Origin: Duganella margarita
Lineage (GTDB): Bacteria > Pseudomonadota > Gammaproteobacteria > Burkholderiales > Burkholderiaceae_D
Length of the DNA stretch: 64,000 bases
Direction of reading: 5' to 3'
Assembly: GCF_009857535.1 (NCBI RefSeq)
Contig: NZ_WWCS01000004.1
Span: 186,001-250,000, forward strand
In this document: in pieces, positions 47,119-55,474 of the stretch
Numbering within the stretch: position 1 is the stretch's first letter
How the letters are laid out: each line of letters opens with the position of its first letter
Translations under genes and position numbers: made by a program
Notes under the pieces: generated by a model
What the model was told of the DNA's origin: nothing
The model's database searches: none
Seen by the model: only the letters and a program-made list of their open reading frames with translations

Positions 47119-47145
47119 CGGTGAAGAGCGTCCACTATAGCATGC

Positions 47146-47949
47146 TCAGTCCCAGGCTGGCGCCAGACCATCAGGGCTGGTCAGGCGCTCGTTGCGCTCC
47201 AGCGTCGCGATCTGCGCCATGTCGTCGTCGCTCAACGTCAGGTCCAGCGCTTTCAGGTTGCTGTCCAAATTGGCGCGCTTGGTCGACGATGGAATCACCG
47301 CGTAACCCAGCTGCATCGCCCACGCCAGCACCACCTGCGCCGGCGTGGCGTTGTGACGCACAGCGATCTGCTGGATCACCGCATCGCCCAGCACTTTGCC
47401 ATAGGCCAGCGTCATGTACGACGTGATGTGAATCCCATGCTCGCGCGCAAACGCCGCCACCTTGCGGTTTTGCAGATACGGATGCAGCTCGATCTGGTTG
47501 GTGGCAATCGCCGGCGCGCCGACAGCGTCAATCGCCTGCTGCATCAGCTCCACCGTAAAGTTGGAGACGCCGATCTGGCGCGTCAAGCCTTGCGCCTTGG
47601 CCTCCGCCAGCGCCGCCATGAACTCCGCCACCGGCACCTCGCTGCCCGGCGACGGCCAGTGAATCAAGGTCAGGTCAACGTAATCTGTGCGCAGCTTGGC
47701 CAGGCTCTCTTTCAGGCTTGGAATCAGCTTCTCCTGCGACAAGTTGGCGATCCAGATCTTGGTGGTGATGAAAAGCTCAGAACGCGGCACGCCGCTGGCC
47801 GCAATCGCCGCGCCGACTTCCGCTTCGTTACCGTAGATTTGCGCGGTATCGATCACGCGGTAGCCGGCTTCCAGGCCATTGCGCACCGAATCGATCACCA
47901 CCTCGCCTTGCAGGCGGAAAGTACCAATACCTAATTGTGGAATGCTCAT
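47146..47949 (-). CDS. dkgB: Aldo/keto reductase (DkgB type)
   Basis: 267 residues. NADPH-dependent reductase of aldehydes and 2,5-diketogluconate-like substrates. [13 protein letters not shown] opens the barrel, the catalytic Asp/Tyr lie in [16 protein letters not shown], the Lys follows in FITTKIW and the His in [10 protein letters not shown]. The length matches DkgB. It starts 3 bases after the preceding aldo/keto reductase gene, so the two are one operon, divergent from a LysR gene. Confidence 0.9.
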   Translation of the reverse strand: MSIPQLGIGTFRLQGEVVIDSVRNGLEAGYRVIDTAQIYGNEAEVGAAIAASGVPRSELFITTKIWIANLSQEKLIPSLKESLAKLRTDYVDLTLIHWPSPGSEVPVAEFMAALAEAKAQGLTRQIGVSNFTVELMQQAIDAVGAPAIATNQIELHPYLQNRKVAAFAREHGIHITSYMTLAYGKVLGDAVIQQIAVRHNATPAQVVLAWAMQLGYAVIPSSTKRANLDSNLKALDLTLSDDDMAQIATLERNERLTSPDGLAPAWD

Positions 47950-47952
47950 GCG

Positions 47953-48969
47953 TTACTCCTTCTCAGTCGGCAGCGGCGCGTCGGCGGCCACCAGGTTTTG
48001 TGCGCGCATCTCCTGCCAGAACGCCGAAGGAATGACTTCGTTCAGCGCCGCGTGATCCTCGGTGATGCGTTCCGGACGGCTGGCGCCAGGAATCACCGCT
48101 GCCACCGCAGGATGGGCCAGCGAGAACTGCAACGCCGCCGCCTTGACGCTGACGCCATGCTTCTGCGCGATGGCCTTGATGCGTTCCACCTTGGCGATGA
48201 TGTCGGCCGGCGCCTTCTGGTATTCAAAGTGCGCGCCGCCGGCCAGAATGCCCGAGCTGTATGGACCGCCGACCACGATATCAACACCGCGCTTGAGCGC
48301 CGCCGGCAAGGCGCGTTGCAGCGCGCGTTCGTGATCCAGCAGCGTGTAGCGGCCGGCCAGCAGCGTGGCGTTAGGCTGCGGCTCGTTCAGATCCAGCAGC
48401 AGTTCCAGCGCCTCCACGCGGTTGACGCCCAGGCCCCAGGCCTTGATCACACCTTCGTTGCGCAGGCGGTCCAGCACGCGGAAGGCGCCGGTGCGGGCGA
48501 TCTCAAATTGGCCGATCCATTCATCGCCGTAGAAGTCCTGCGCCACATCGTGGACGTAAACGATGTCCAGGTGATCGGTCTTCAGGCGTTTCAGACTGTC
48601 TTCAATCGAACGCAGCGTGGCGTCGGCGCTGTAGTCGTTGACGATTTTGTTCGGACGGCCAAACTCGAACACACCACCCTTCTCGCCCATGTCGCGCTGC
48701 GACGGATCTTCGATTTCATCGAGGATCAGGCGGCCCACTTTGGTGGCCAATACATAGTCGTCGCGATTGCGCTTGGCCAGCGCTTCGCCCAGGCGCAGCT
48801 CGGCCAGGCCGGCGCCGTACAGCGGCGCGGTATCGAAGTGGCGTATGCCCTGTTCCCAGGCCGCATCCACCGTGGCCAGCGCCTCGGCGTCCGGAATGTT
48901 GCGGAACATATTACCCAGCGGCGCGGTGCCAAAGCCCAGTTTGCCATTCAGTTTTTGACGGATACTCAT
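47953..48969 (-). CDS. Aldo/keto reductase (D-threo-aldose dehydrogenase-like)
   Basis: 338 residues. Aldo/keto reductase barrel with LGFGTAPLGNMFRN, the Asp/Tyr region HFDTAPLYGAGLAELRLGEA, KVGRLI and YVHDV. It resembles the D-threo-aldose 1-dehydrogenase/pyridoxal dehydrogenase branch; the substrate is not certain. It is the first gene of a two-gene operon, 102 bases from the divergent LysR start, and probably controlled by it. Confidence 0.9.
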   Translation of the reverse strand: MSIRQKLNGKLGFGTAPLGNMFRNIPDAEALATVDAAWEQGIRHFDTAPLYGAGLAELRLGEALAKRNRDDYVLATKVGRLILDEIEDPSQRDMGEKGGVFEFGRPNKIVNDYSADATLRSIEDSLKRLKTDHLDIVYVHDVAQDFYGDEWIGQFEIARTGAFRVLDRLRNEGVIKAWGLGVNRVEALELLLDLNEPQPNATLLAGRYTLLDHERALQRALPAALKRGVDIVVGGPYSSGILAGGAHFEYQKAPADIIAKVERIKAIAQKHGVSVKAAALQFSLAHPAVAAVIPGASRPERITEDHAALNEVIPSAFWQEMRAQNLVAADAPLPTEKE

Positions 48970-49071
48970 CTTGATTCCTATAAGTGATGAAGAAAGTGAA
49001 GCGAGTTTAGATTGACTACATCAGACTGTCCAAGACATAATTTGCACTACTTGAGTCCCTTAAGGTCTGAT

Positions 49072-49971
49072 ATGTTAGACATTCGCCAACTCCAATACTT
49101 CGTCACTGTGGCCGAGGAAGAGCATGTGGGGCGCGCTGCTGAAAAGCTGCACATCTCGCAATCGCCGCTGAGCCGGCAGATCGCCCAGCTGGAAGAAAAG
49201 CTGGGGCTGACGCTGTTCGAGCGCAGCCAGCAGCGCATCCGCCTGACGCGCGACGGCCGCACCTTCCTGGCCGAGACCCAGGCCTTCCTGACCCATGCCT
49301 CGCGGCTGGAGGGACTGGCCAGGCGCCTCGGGCGCGGCGACGAAGGTGGCCTGTGCATCGGCTACATCGAAAACGCCATGCACGCCGGCGTGCTGCCGGC
49401 CGGCCTGCGCGACCTGCGCGCCTCGCGCCCGCACGTACACGTGGCGCTGTACAGCCTTCACTCGTCCGAGCAGCTGGAAGGACTGCGCCAGCGCAGCCTG
49501 GACATCGCGCTGATCTGCGATCCGCCGGCCATCGACGATCCCGACCTGGAAAGCGTGAAGGTGCTGAGCGACCCGATGATGCTGGCCCTGCCCGAAGGCC
49601 ATCCGCTGTGCGCCATCGCGGCGTTGCAGCCATCCGATCTGGCCGGCCAGGAATTCATCGTGGTGCGCCACCAGGAAACCGGCGACCATCACCACCAGTT
49701 CGTGGCGGCCTGCGTGCGCTCAGGCTTTACGCCCAACATCAAGATGGAAGCCAGCGAACCGACCACCGCGCTCGGACTGGTGGCGGCGGGACTGGGCATC
49801 GCGCTGGTGCAGCAAGGCTTGCGCCACCAGGCGCCGCCCGGCGTGGTCCTGCGCGAACTGCCGTGGTTCACCTACCACGCGGCGGTGTGGGCGGCGTGGC
49901 ACCGCATCAACCTGCGGCCGCTGGTCGCCACCTTCCGCGAAACACTGCTGGCACTGGCGACGAAAGGCTAG
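49072..49971 (+). CDS. LysR-family transcriptional regulator
   Basis: 299 residues from ATG 49072 (MLDIRQLQYFVTVAEEEHVG). The helix-turn-helix segment is GRAAEKLHISQSPLSRQIAQ (residues about 20-39) followed by LEEKLGLTLFERSQQRIRLT, then a periplasmic-binding-like effector domain. It is divergent from the aldo/keto reductase operon across a 102-base gap that contains CCTTAAGG at about 49058-49065, so control of that operon is likely. An earlier in-frame start at 49012 would overlap the promoter region. Confidence 0.93.
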   Translation: MLDIRQLQYFVTVAEEEHVGRAAEKLHISQSPLSRQIAQLEEKLGLTLFERSQQRIRLTRDGRTFLAETQAFLTHASRLEGLARRLGRGDEGGLCIGYIENAMHAGVLPAGLRDLRASRPHVHVALYSLHSSEQLEGLRQRSLDIALICDPPAIDDPDLESVKVLSDPMMLALPEGHPLCAIAALQPSDLAGQEFIVVRHQETGDHHHQFVAACVRSGFTPNIKMEASEPTTALGLVAAGLGIALVQQGLRHQAPPGVVLRELPWFTYHAAVWAAWHRINLRPLVATFRETLLALATKG

Positions 49972-50016
49972 CAATATCGGCTACACTGGCGGTCATATCT
50001 TTTTGCGCCGCCCCGT

Positions 50017-51033
50017 ATGCCTGAGAAGAACCTGCCCGAACTGATCACCCTGAAACGTCTGATCGACGAAGGCGGGAAGCATCTGGAAGTCGCCACCTCG
50101 TGCACCGTGGCGATGGACGGCCGCCAGTTCCCGGTCTACACCATCGCGCTCGGCAATCCCAGCCCGGACGTGCCGGCGCTGGGCTTCTTCGGCGGCATCC
50201 ACGGGCTGGAACGGATCGGCACCCAGGTGGTACTGTCGTTCCTCGAAAGCCTGCTGGCGCGGCTGCGCTGGGACAGTACGCTGCATCAGCAGCTGGAGTC
50301 GATGCGGCTGGTGTTCATGCCGCTGGTGAATCCGGGCGGCATGTGGCAGGCCACGCGCTGCAATCCGCAAGGCGTGGACCTGATGCGCAACGCGCCCTTG
50401 AGCGCGGTCGAGAAAGTGCCGTTCATGCTAGGCGGGCAGCGCTACAGCCATCACCTGCCGTGGTATCGCGGCGCAGAAGGCGCGCCGATGGAGCCGGAAA
50501 GCCAGGCCGTGTGCGACCTGGTGGAACGCGAACTGCTGACGCGCCAATTCAGCATGGCGCTCGACTGCCACTCCGGCTTCGGCCTGCGCGACCGCGTGTG
50601 GTTCCCGCATGCGCACACCGCCACGCCGATTCCGCACCTGGCCGACATCGGCGCGCTGGAACAGCTGTTCAGCCAGAGCTATCCGAATCACAACTACGTG
50701 TTCGAACCGCAGAGCCGCCAGTACCGCACCCACGGCGACCTGTGGGACTACCTGTACCTGAACGGCACCAGCTACAGCGACCGCGTGTTCCTGCCGTTTA
50801 CGCTGGAGATGGGCTCGTGGCTGTGGGTGAAGAAAAATCCGCGCCAAATCTTCGACCGCATCGCCATGTTCAACCCGACTGCGCGGCACCGCCTGCAGCG
50901 CGTGCTGCGGCGTCACCTGATCCTGTTCGACTTCCTGATGCGCGCCGCGAACAGCCACGGCCGCTGGCTGCCCGAAGGCATGGCGCGCACTATCCAGCAC
51001 CGCCGCGCGCTGACGCAGTGGTATCACACATGA
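50017..51033 (+). CDS. M14-type zinc carboxypeptidase family protein
   Basis: 338 residues, no signal peptide. The M14 zinc site is seen as H-G-L-E in FFGGIHGLERIG (near residues 65-76) with a third ligand in ALDCHSGFG, and a likely general-base Glu in PFTLEMGSWL. The NPGG motif in MPLVNPGGMW and the conserved Arg in DLMRNA also fit. The substrate could be a peptide or an amide; relatives are annotated as DUF2817/M14 proteins. The hydrolase gene that follows overlaps its stop by ATGA, so the two are coupled. Confidence 0.85.
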   Translation: MPEKNLPELITLKRLIDEGGKHLEVATSCTVAMDGRQFPVYTIALGNPSPDVPALGFFGGIHGLERIGTQVVLSFLESLLARLRWDSTLHQQLESMRLVFMPLVNPGGMWQATRCNPQGVDLMRNAPLSAVEKVPFMLGGQRYSHHLPWYRGAEGAPMEPESQAVCDLVERELLTRQFSMALDCHSGFGLRDRVWFPHAHTATPIPHLADIGALEQLFSQSYPNHNYVFEPQSRQYRTHGDLWDYLYLNGTSYSDRVFLPFTLEMGSWLWVKKNPRQIFDRIAMFNPTARHRLQRVLRRHLILFDFLMRAANSHGRWLPEGMARTIQHRRALTQWYHT

Positions 51034-51794
51034 GCCACTGGGTTCTGCTGCGTGGCCTGATGCGCGAACAGCGCCACTGGGGACGCTTCCCCGGCCAGCT
51101 GGCGCGGGTGCTGCCGGACGCCGGCATCACCACGCCCGACCTGCCGGGCAACGGCAGGCACCACGCGCTGCGCAGCGCCACCACCGTGGCCGAGATGGTG
51201 GAGTTCTGTCGCGCCGACCTGCGCGCGCGCGGCGTGCCGGCGCCCTGGTCGCTGCTCGCGCTGTCGCTGGGCGGCATGGTGGCGGTGGAATGGGCCAGCC
51301 GCTATCCGCAGGAGATCGCGCGCTGTGTGCTGATCAACACCAGCATGCGTCCGTACAGCCGCTTCCACCAGCGGCTGCGCTGGCAGAACTATCCATCGAT
51401 TTTAAAACTGATGCTGAAAGGCGGCGTGGAAAACCAGGAACGCCTGATCCTGCGCCTGACCAGCCGCGAAGGCGACAGCGAGCAGCGCGACGGCTTGCTG
51501 AAACGCTGGCTGGAATACCAGCGCGAATACCCGGTCACGCGCGCCAACGCGCTGCGCCAGCTATGGTCCGCCGCCCGCTTCCGCGCCCCGGCCGTGCGGC
51601 CAACGGCGCCGCTGCTGGTGTTAAGCAGCGGCGGCGATCAACTGGTCGATCCGCGCTGCTCGGCCAACCTGGCCAACGCCTGGCAAGTGCCCCATGCGAT
51701 CCACCCTACCGCCGGCCACGACCTGCCGCTGGACGCCGGCGAATGGGTAGCGCACGAAGTAGGGAAATGGCTGGCCGACAGCGAAGCGCGGTAA
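51030..51794 (+). CDS. Alpha/beta hydrolase
   Basis: 254 residues. MSHWVLLRGLMREQRHWGRF begins the fold, the nucleophile elbow is LALSLGGMVA near residue 78, the acid lies in SSGGDQLVDPR and the His in HPTAGHDLPLD. The LRGL/TPDLPGNG segments are typical of BioH/YheT-like cytoplasmic esterases. Its start overlaps the peptidase stop (ATGA). The interrupted ykgJ gene starts 12 bases downstream, so it was probably the third gene of the operon before disruption. Confidence 0.88.
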   Translation: MSHWVLLRGLMREQRHWGRFPGQLARVLPDAGITTPDLPGNGRHHALRSATTVAEMVEFCRADLRARGVPAPWSLLALSLGGMVAVEWASRYPQEIARCVLINTSMRPYSRFHQRLRWQNYPSILKLMLKGGVENQERLILRLTSREGDSEQRDGLLKRWLEYQREYPVTRANALRQLWSAARFRAPAVRPTAPLLVLSSGGDQLVDPRCSANLANAWQVPHAIHPTAGHDLPLDAGEWVAHEVGKWLADSEAR

Positions 51795-51806
51795 AATACC
51801 GCCCCT

Positions 51807-51923
51807 ATGAATCCAACCACCGCCAAGCTGGAGTGCCGGCCCCACTGCGGCGCCTGCTGCACCGCCCCCTCCATCACCAGCCCCCTGCCCGGTATGCCGA
51901 ACGGTAAGCCGGTTGTCAACTAA
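51807..51923 (+). pseudogene. 5' part of the host YkgJ-type cysteine-cluster gene, cut by an insertion
   Basis: 38 codons ([20 protein letters not shown] at the start) that match the N-terminus of a YkgJ-family zinc/iron-chelating protein. After GKP (codons 33-35) the sequence switches to VVN and a TAA. The missing part resumes at 56728 with KPAGVRC. The TAA lies within the left inverted repeat of the inserted DNA, and 10 bases later the insert's own complete copy starts, so ribosomes ending here could reinitiate. Confidence 0.85.
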
Positions 51924-51929
51924 AGGGAT
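51913..51929 (+). repeat. Left terminal inverted repeat of the cargo element
   Basis: TTGTCAACTAAAGGGAT matches the reverse complement of the right end, GTGGCACCTAAAGGGAT, at 13 of 17 positions, including an unbroken CTAAAGGGAT. The AAAGGG also sits 5-10 bases before the ATG of the element's ykgJ copy and can serve as its ribosome-binding site. Confidence 0.65.
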
Positions 51930-51932
51930 GCC

Positions 51933-52190
51933 ATGAACTGCCGTGACCACTGCGGTGCGTGCTGCATCGCCCCTTCGATTACAAGTCCGATACCTGGGAT
52001 GCCTAGCGGAAAACCTGCGGGTGTCAGGTGTGTTCAGTTGGCAGATGACAACCGTTGTCGCATCTTTGGTAAGCCGGAGCGACCGGCGTTTTGTGGCGGG
52101 TTGCAGCCATCAGAAGAAATGTGCGGGTCCAGTCGGGAACAGGCTATCCGATGGCTGGATGAACTGGAGAGCGCGACGGCGCCCACCTGA
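51933..52190 (+). CDS. YkgJ-family cysteine-cluster protein carried by the element
   Basis: 85 residues. Cys-rich zinc/iron-chelating protein: [20 protein letters not shown] near the start, then [20 protein letters not shown] and [20 protein letters not shown]. It is complete and aligns end to end with the broken host protein (51807-51923 plus 56728-56919), with many substitutions (for example RIFGKPER versus LVFGRPER). Codon use is less G+C-rich than the host fragments. It evidently replaces the disrupted gene, keeping the ykgJ function and its position behind the hydrolase operon. The biochemical role of YkgJ is not established. Confidence 0.88.
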   Translation: MNCRDHCGACCIAPSITSPIPGMPSGKPAGVRCVQLADDNRCRIFGKPERPAFCGGLQPSEEMCGSSREQAIRWLDELESATAPT

Positions 52191-52236
52191 ATCATTTGAT
52201 GTCCGACAGGGCGGACCTGTTCGTAACGACCGCTAA

Positions 52237-52431
52237 TTGGAAACGCCCCACACAGCACGCTTGAACGCTATTCTGGAGAAGGCCACGTTTCCTAGTGCAG
52301 CCGTGCGTCAGATTATTAGTCCCGGTAAGGTGGAGAAGCATACTGTTAAAATGCCCTGTTTCCATTTGGTGACTCTAAAGCAGGTACCTGATGGCTACAC
52401 GATACATCCATTAAAGCGCAATCGAACATGA
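52237..52431 (+). CDS. Possible small protein coupled to the nuclease gene
   Basis: 64 codons from TTG 52237 (METPHTARLNAILEKATFPS at the start), ending in ATGA overlap with the downstream nuclease start at 52428. No family is recognised. The overlap and the absence of internal stops suggest a real gene, and a short partner or antitoxin-like role is conceivable. Against it, the start codon is TTG with no clear ribosome site. Confidence 0.4.
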   Translation: METPHTARLNAILEKATFPSAAVRQIISPGKVEKHTVKMPCFHLVTLKQVPDGYTIHPLKRNRT

Positions 52432-53303
52432 CCACGACGCTCGACTCTCTCCGCCTGCTCTCCCGAGCCTACACGAGGCCAATGCTCACGCAACTGGCCA
52501 GAACGGGAGACGCGCGAGCGGTGACGGACCTACTGCTCGCGCACGGTCAGGTGGGCGATGATATCGCCGGGCTCCGGCTGGATGAATTGTTTGAACGCGG
52601 CTGGAGCCTCTTGGCCTCCAGATACCGTAACGAGTACGTCTACAAAAATGAACTCGCCACAAGACTGGTTTTCAAGCGTCACAGCCCCCGTACCGCTAGT
52701 TTCCAGGTTGAGTTGCGAGTCGGCGCTTCAATCGCCGATGTCGTTATCGCGAATGGTACGACGACAGCCTACGAAATCAAGACTGAGTTCGATACCTCCC
52801 GACGCCTCTCATCGCAGACCAGCGACTACCTCAAAGCCTTCGACAAGGTGTACGTTGTCACACACCCTGCTCACATTGGACGTTACGAACGCGAGCTCGA
52901 CCCGCGCGTTGGGCTAATCGTCCTTTCGGAAAAACATGCATTGACGCCTTATCGTAAGGCGAGCGCCAATGCCGAAAACGTGGACCCCAGAACCATCTTC
53001 CGGTGTATGCGCCGGGACGAATACATTGACGCTATTGAAGCAAATATAGGCGCGGTTCCTGCCATGCCCAATGGGTTAATCAGTGCATATTGTGAAACGT
53101 TGTTCAAACAGTTAACGGCAGAGCAAGCCCACACCGCCTTTGTCAAAGCCCTTAAAGCTCGTACAACCGATAAATCTCATGTAGACTTTGTTTCCAGATT
53201 ACCATCGTCTCTACGCGCTTTAGGGTATGCGACGCCCCTATCGGGACGTCAACGCACTTCGCTATTGGATTCACTGGCGAGGCCCGTTCAGCTCCCCCAT
53301 TAA
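52428..53303 (+). CDS. sce7726-family protein with a PD-(D/E)XK nuclease signature
   Basis: 291 residues. Residues 75-130 carry the restriction-like nuclease pattern: E75 in KNELATRL, D104 in ASIADVVIANG, E116-I-K118 in AYEIKTE and Q130 in SSQTSDYLKAF, followed by the strand KVYVVTH. This D-x11-E-x-K spacing is typical of the PD-(D/E)XK fold, so DNA or RNA cleavage is inferred. The N-terminal 60 residues and the C-terminal 120 residues are helical. The protein matches my recollection of the sce7726 family, which is found beside sce7725, as here (next gene, 47 bases downstream). The pair is a candidate anti-phage or toxin module. Confidence 0.75.
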   Translation: MTTTLDSLRLLSRAYTRPMLTQLARTGDARAVTDLLLAHGQVGDDIAGLRLDELFERGWSLLASRYRNEYVYKNELATRLVFKRHSPRTASFQVELRVGASIADVVIANGTTTAYEIKTEFDTSRRLSSQTSDYLKAFDKVYVVTHPAHIGRYERELDPRVGLIVLSEKHALTPYRKASANAENVDPRTIFRCMRRDEYIDAIEANIGAVPAMPNGLISAYCETLFKQLTAEQAHTAFVKALKARTTDKSHVDFVSRLPSSLRALGYATPLSGRQRTSLLDSLARPVQLPH

Positions 53304-53350
53304 CGGACGAGAAGCTGGTGGTGAGTTGCTAACCCACCCGGAGTCCGTCA

Positions 53351-54301
53351 ATGTACTTTCCATACGTTTTTGGCCGTTCGTCAGAGTTGCTTGCCATTCG
53401 CAGCAGTAGTAAAAGTTACCTGTCCTCCGGTGTAGTGACGCCCATCATCGAGCCAATCGTGGCAAAACCAGCAGCGCTCATTAAATCCATCAAAGAGATG
53501 GGCGAACGAGCGCAAAGAGCCATCATCATTACGAATCCTTTGCAAGGCGAACTGAAAGGCGGGGCTGTGGCAGCTTGGGCAGGCCCCGTAGATGCAGCGC
53601 TTGCCGCGCACCCTACCATCATGCCAGGTTTTTTATGCCGTCCTGGCGTGACGTCAGCAATGATTTCAACGTTCTTAACCAAGTACGCCAATCGCGAAGT
53701 TGCACTCCTCTATCTCAATTCAGGCCTCCCTGATACAGTTTTTCAGTCAATTGCCTCGGTACCAAACGTTTCGTACCACATTGCCCTTCAGGGGAAAGTC
53801 CCGAGTTCCCAGCTTGCGTTGATTCCTCATTCGAAAAGGGTTTACATCTACGACCACTTCAACAAGCAACCGCGCAATGCCGACTATGCCGGTGAGGAGC
53901 ACTTTACCGATAAGCACATCTCGTTCGCTGAGCATGGAGCCGGCTTCGGCGACTACACCATCACAGGTTCAGAAGTGCAGTTGGGCGGCGGGCCGCCCGC
54001 TGCCGTGGCGGTCCACATTACCTACAGGAGCGGGGCCGACGGCAATTTGTGGGTCCAGCATTTCGTTTCTGACGACACGGACATGGGAGTCGGCACCACG
54101 GGCGAAAAATTTTTACAAGCCATAGCAAAATTCGCTGCAGAGTATCATGGTCGGTCAGCTGAGTTCGGTGCAAACGCAGCTCTTAGCGATTATCTTCAGA
54201 ACCATAATAATTCGCACTTCCCAGGTTTGCCGAAAAACAAAGAGCGCCAGATTCAACATCACATCGCGCGCGTTCACGACTACCTCATGACGGGTCATTG
54301 A
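53351..54301 (+). CDS. sce7725/beta-family protein
   Basis: 316 residues. MYFPYVFGRSSELLAIRSSS is the typical start of the sce7725 (beta protein) family. The body has alternating strands and helices (IIEPIVAKP, AIIITNPLQGELKGG, VALLYLNSG, VSYHIALQGKVP, RVYIYDHFNKQPRNADY), giving a barrel-like pattern as in phage beta proteins. No catalytic motif is evident. It follows the nuclease-like gene on the same strand and is presumably its partner. Visibly lower G+C than the host. Confidence 0.75.
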   Translation: MYFPYVFGRSSELLAIRSSSKSYLSSGVVTPIIEPIVAKPAALIKSIKEMGERAQRAIIITNPLQGELKGGAVAAWAGPVDAALAAHPTIMPGFLCRPGVTSAMISTFLTKYANREVALLYLNSGLPDTVFQSIASVPNVSYHIALQGKVPSSQLALIPHSKRVYIYDHFNKQPRNADYAGEEHFTDKHISFAEHGAGFGDYTITGSEVQLGGGPPAAVAVHITYRSGADGNLWVQHFVSDDTDMGVGTTGEKFLQAIAKFAAEYHGRSAEFGANAALSDYLQNHNNSHFPGLPKNKERQIQHHIARVHDYLMTGH

Positions 54302-54373
54302 AGGCGCACTGGAGGCAATGACCATCTCGTTTCGTCAACGGACATCGCGCACCTTGCTGAGAAGCGCTACCAC

Positions 54374-55390
54374 CTACTTGCTCCGATAGTGCCCTCGGAC
54401 GTAGGTCCCATCGCTTCTTGTGTAGCCGCTGACGTGGGTGGTTTTGGCTCGTCCCGTCGCCGCACTGATATCACCATAGCAGGAGCCGTTTTCAGCGCAG
54501 CCCGTAAACATTGGAGCGACGACCGGCGGAGAAGGAGTGGCTGCGGTTTCCGTTGCACTTTCGTAAGCAGCAAGGCTGTTAGCTGACGGTTTTTCAAGAG
54601 TGCTGCTCGGCGACGTGGCTGTCAGCGCGCGTTGTCCAACTGCTGGTTTAGGCCGCGTATTGGCCTGCGGCGCAATGGTGGAGACCGTACTCGGCGCGCA
54701 GCCACTAAACCCGTGTGCGCAATTATAAGCATTGTGACGAATTGCAGATTGCTCGACGGCTGCACGTTGCTCCGAAGTCAGAAGGCCAGTGTTACAACCC
54801 GAGTAGCCCCCATCGCAGTTCCTGAAGTTTCGCGCCAATGCCGAGGCAGCCACTTGGGCTTTCTGTGATTGAGTAAGCAGGGCTCGGTTGCAGCCCGAGT
54901 AACCGCCATCGCAACTAGCAAGGTTTCTGTGTAGCGCGGACTTCTGGACCTTAGCCTGCTGTGCCTCCGTCAGCAAGGATTGATTGCAGCCCGAATAGCC
55001 ACCATCACAACTGGCCAGGTTTCTCCGCAAAGCCGATGTGTAGGCTTGCGCCCTTTGGACGTCCGTTAGCAAAGCTTGGTCACAGCCTGCGTACCCACCA
55101 TCGCAGCTAGCGAAGTTTCTCCGCAGCGCGGATTTTCGTACTTGTTCCTTCTGGTCCTCCGTCAGCAGAGAATCAACGCAGCCAGAGTAGCCACCATCAC
55201 AAGCGACGAAATTTCTTCGGAGTGTCGACCGGTGTACCTGCTCCTGTTGGGCCGCAGTCAATAACGACTGGTTGCAGCCCATATAGCCACCATCGCAGCT
55301 CCTGAAATTTTCTTGGAGCTGCGGATTTTGCGCCGACGCTCCCATGGAAACCAGGAGCAGAAGTCCCATTAGAATCGGAACGATTTTCAT
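54374..55390 (-). CDS. Exported protein of six 32-residue cysteine repeats
   Basis: 338 residues from ATG 55390 with a signal peptide (KIVPILMGLLLLVSMGASA). Residues 28-219 are six tandem 32-residue repeats with the pattern N-[FL]-x-x-CDGGYxGC, then LLT-x-x-Q and SAL-x-R. A seventh, degenerate copy (NAYNCAHGFSGC) follows. Each repeat has two Cys seven apart, suited to a disulphide in the periplasm. A Pro/Ser/Thr/Ala-rich linker leads to a C-terminal motif GYTRSDGTYVRGHYRS seen in other secreted bacterial proteins. Function unknown. It is transcribed after the TIR gene on the same strand, with an 84-base gap. An earlier in-frame ATG (55423) would precede the signal. Confidence 0.8.
   Translation of the reverse strand: MKIVPILMGLLLLVSMGASAQNPQLQENFRSCDGGYMGCNQSLLTAAQQEQVHRSTLRRNFVACDGGYSGCVDSLLTEDQKEQVRKSALRRNFASCDGGYAGCDQALLTDVQRAQAYTSALRRNLASCDGGYSGCNQSLLTEAQQAKVQKSALHRNLASCDGGYSGCNRALLTQSQKAQVAASALARNFRNCDGGYSGCNTGLLTSEQRAAVEQSAIRHNAYNCAHGFSGCAPSTVSTIAPQANTRPKPAVGQRALTATSPSSTLEKPSANSLAAYESATETAATPSPPVVAPMFTGCAENGSCYGDISAATGRAKTTHVSGYTRSDGTYVRGHYRSK
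54677..55309 (-). repeat. Tandem 96-bp coding repeats (six plus one degenerate)
   Basis: Each unit encodes 32 residues beginning N[FL] and holding CDGGYxGC. Units 4 and 5 are nearly identical in their first 13 residues, so recent duplication or gene conversion is possible and copy number may vary between strains. Confidence 0.85.
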
Positions 55391-55474
55391 GTACATTCTT
55401 TGTAAAAGAACTGCGATGGGCATTGCGCGAGAGGAAAAATCAAAACTGCAATTAGTTCAAGCGCACGAAGCTGC

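Noticed and set aside
51795..52200. Two tandem ykgJ genes by simple duplication
   Set aside because: The first is only 38 codons and its missing two thirds is found intact at 56728-56919, so disruption by insertion explains the data better.
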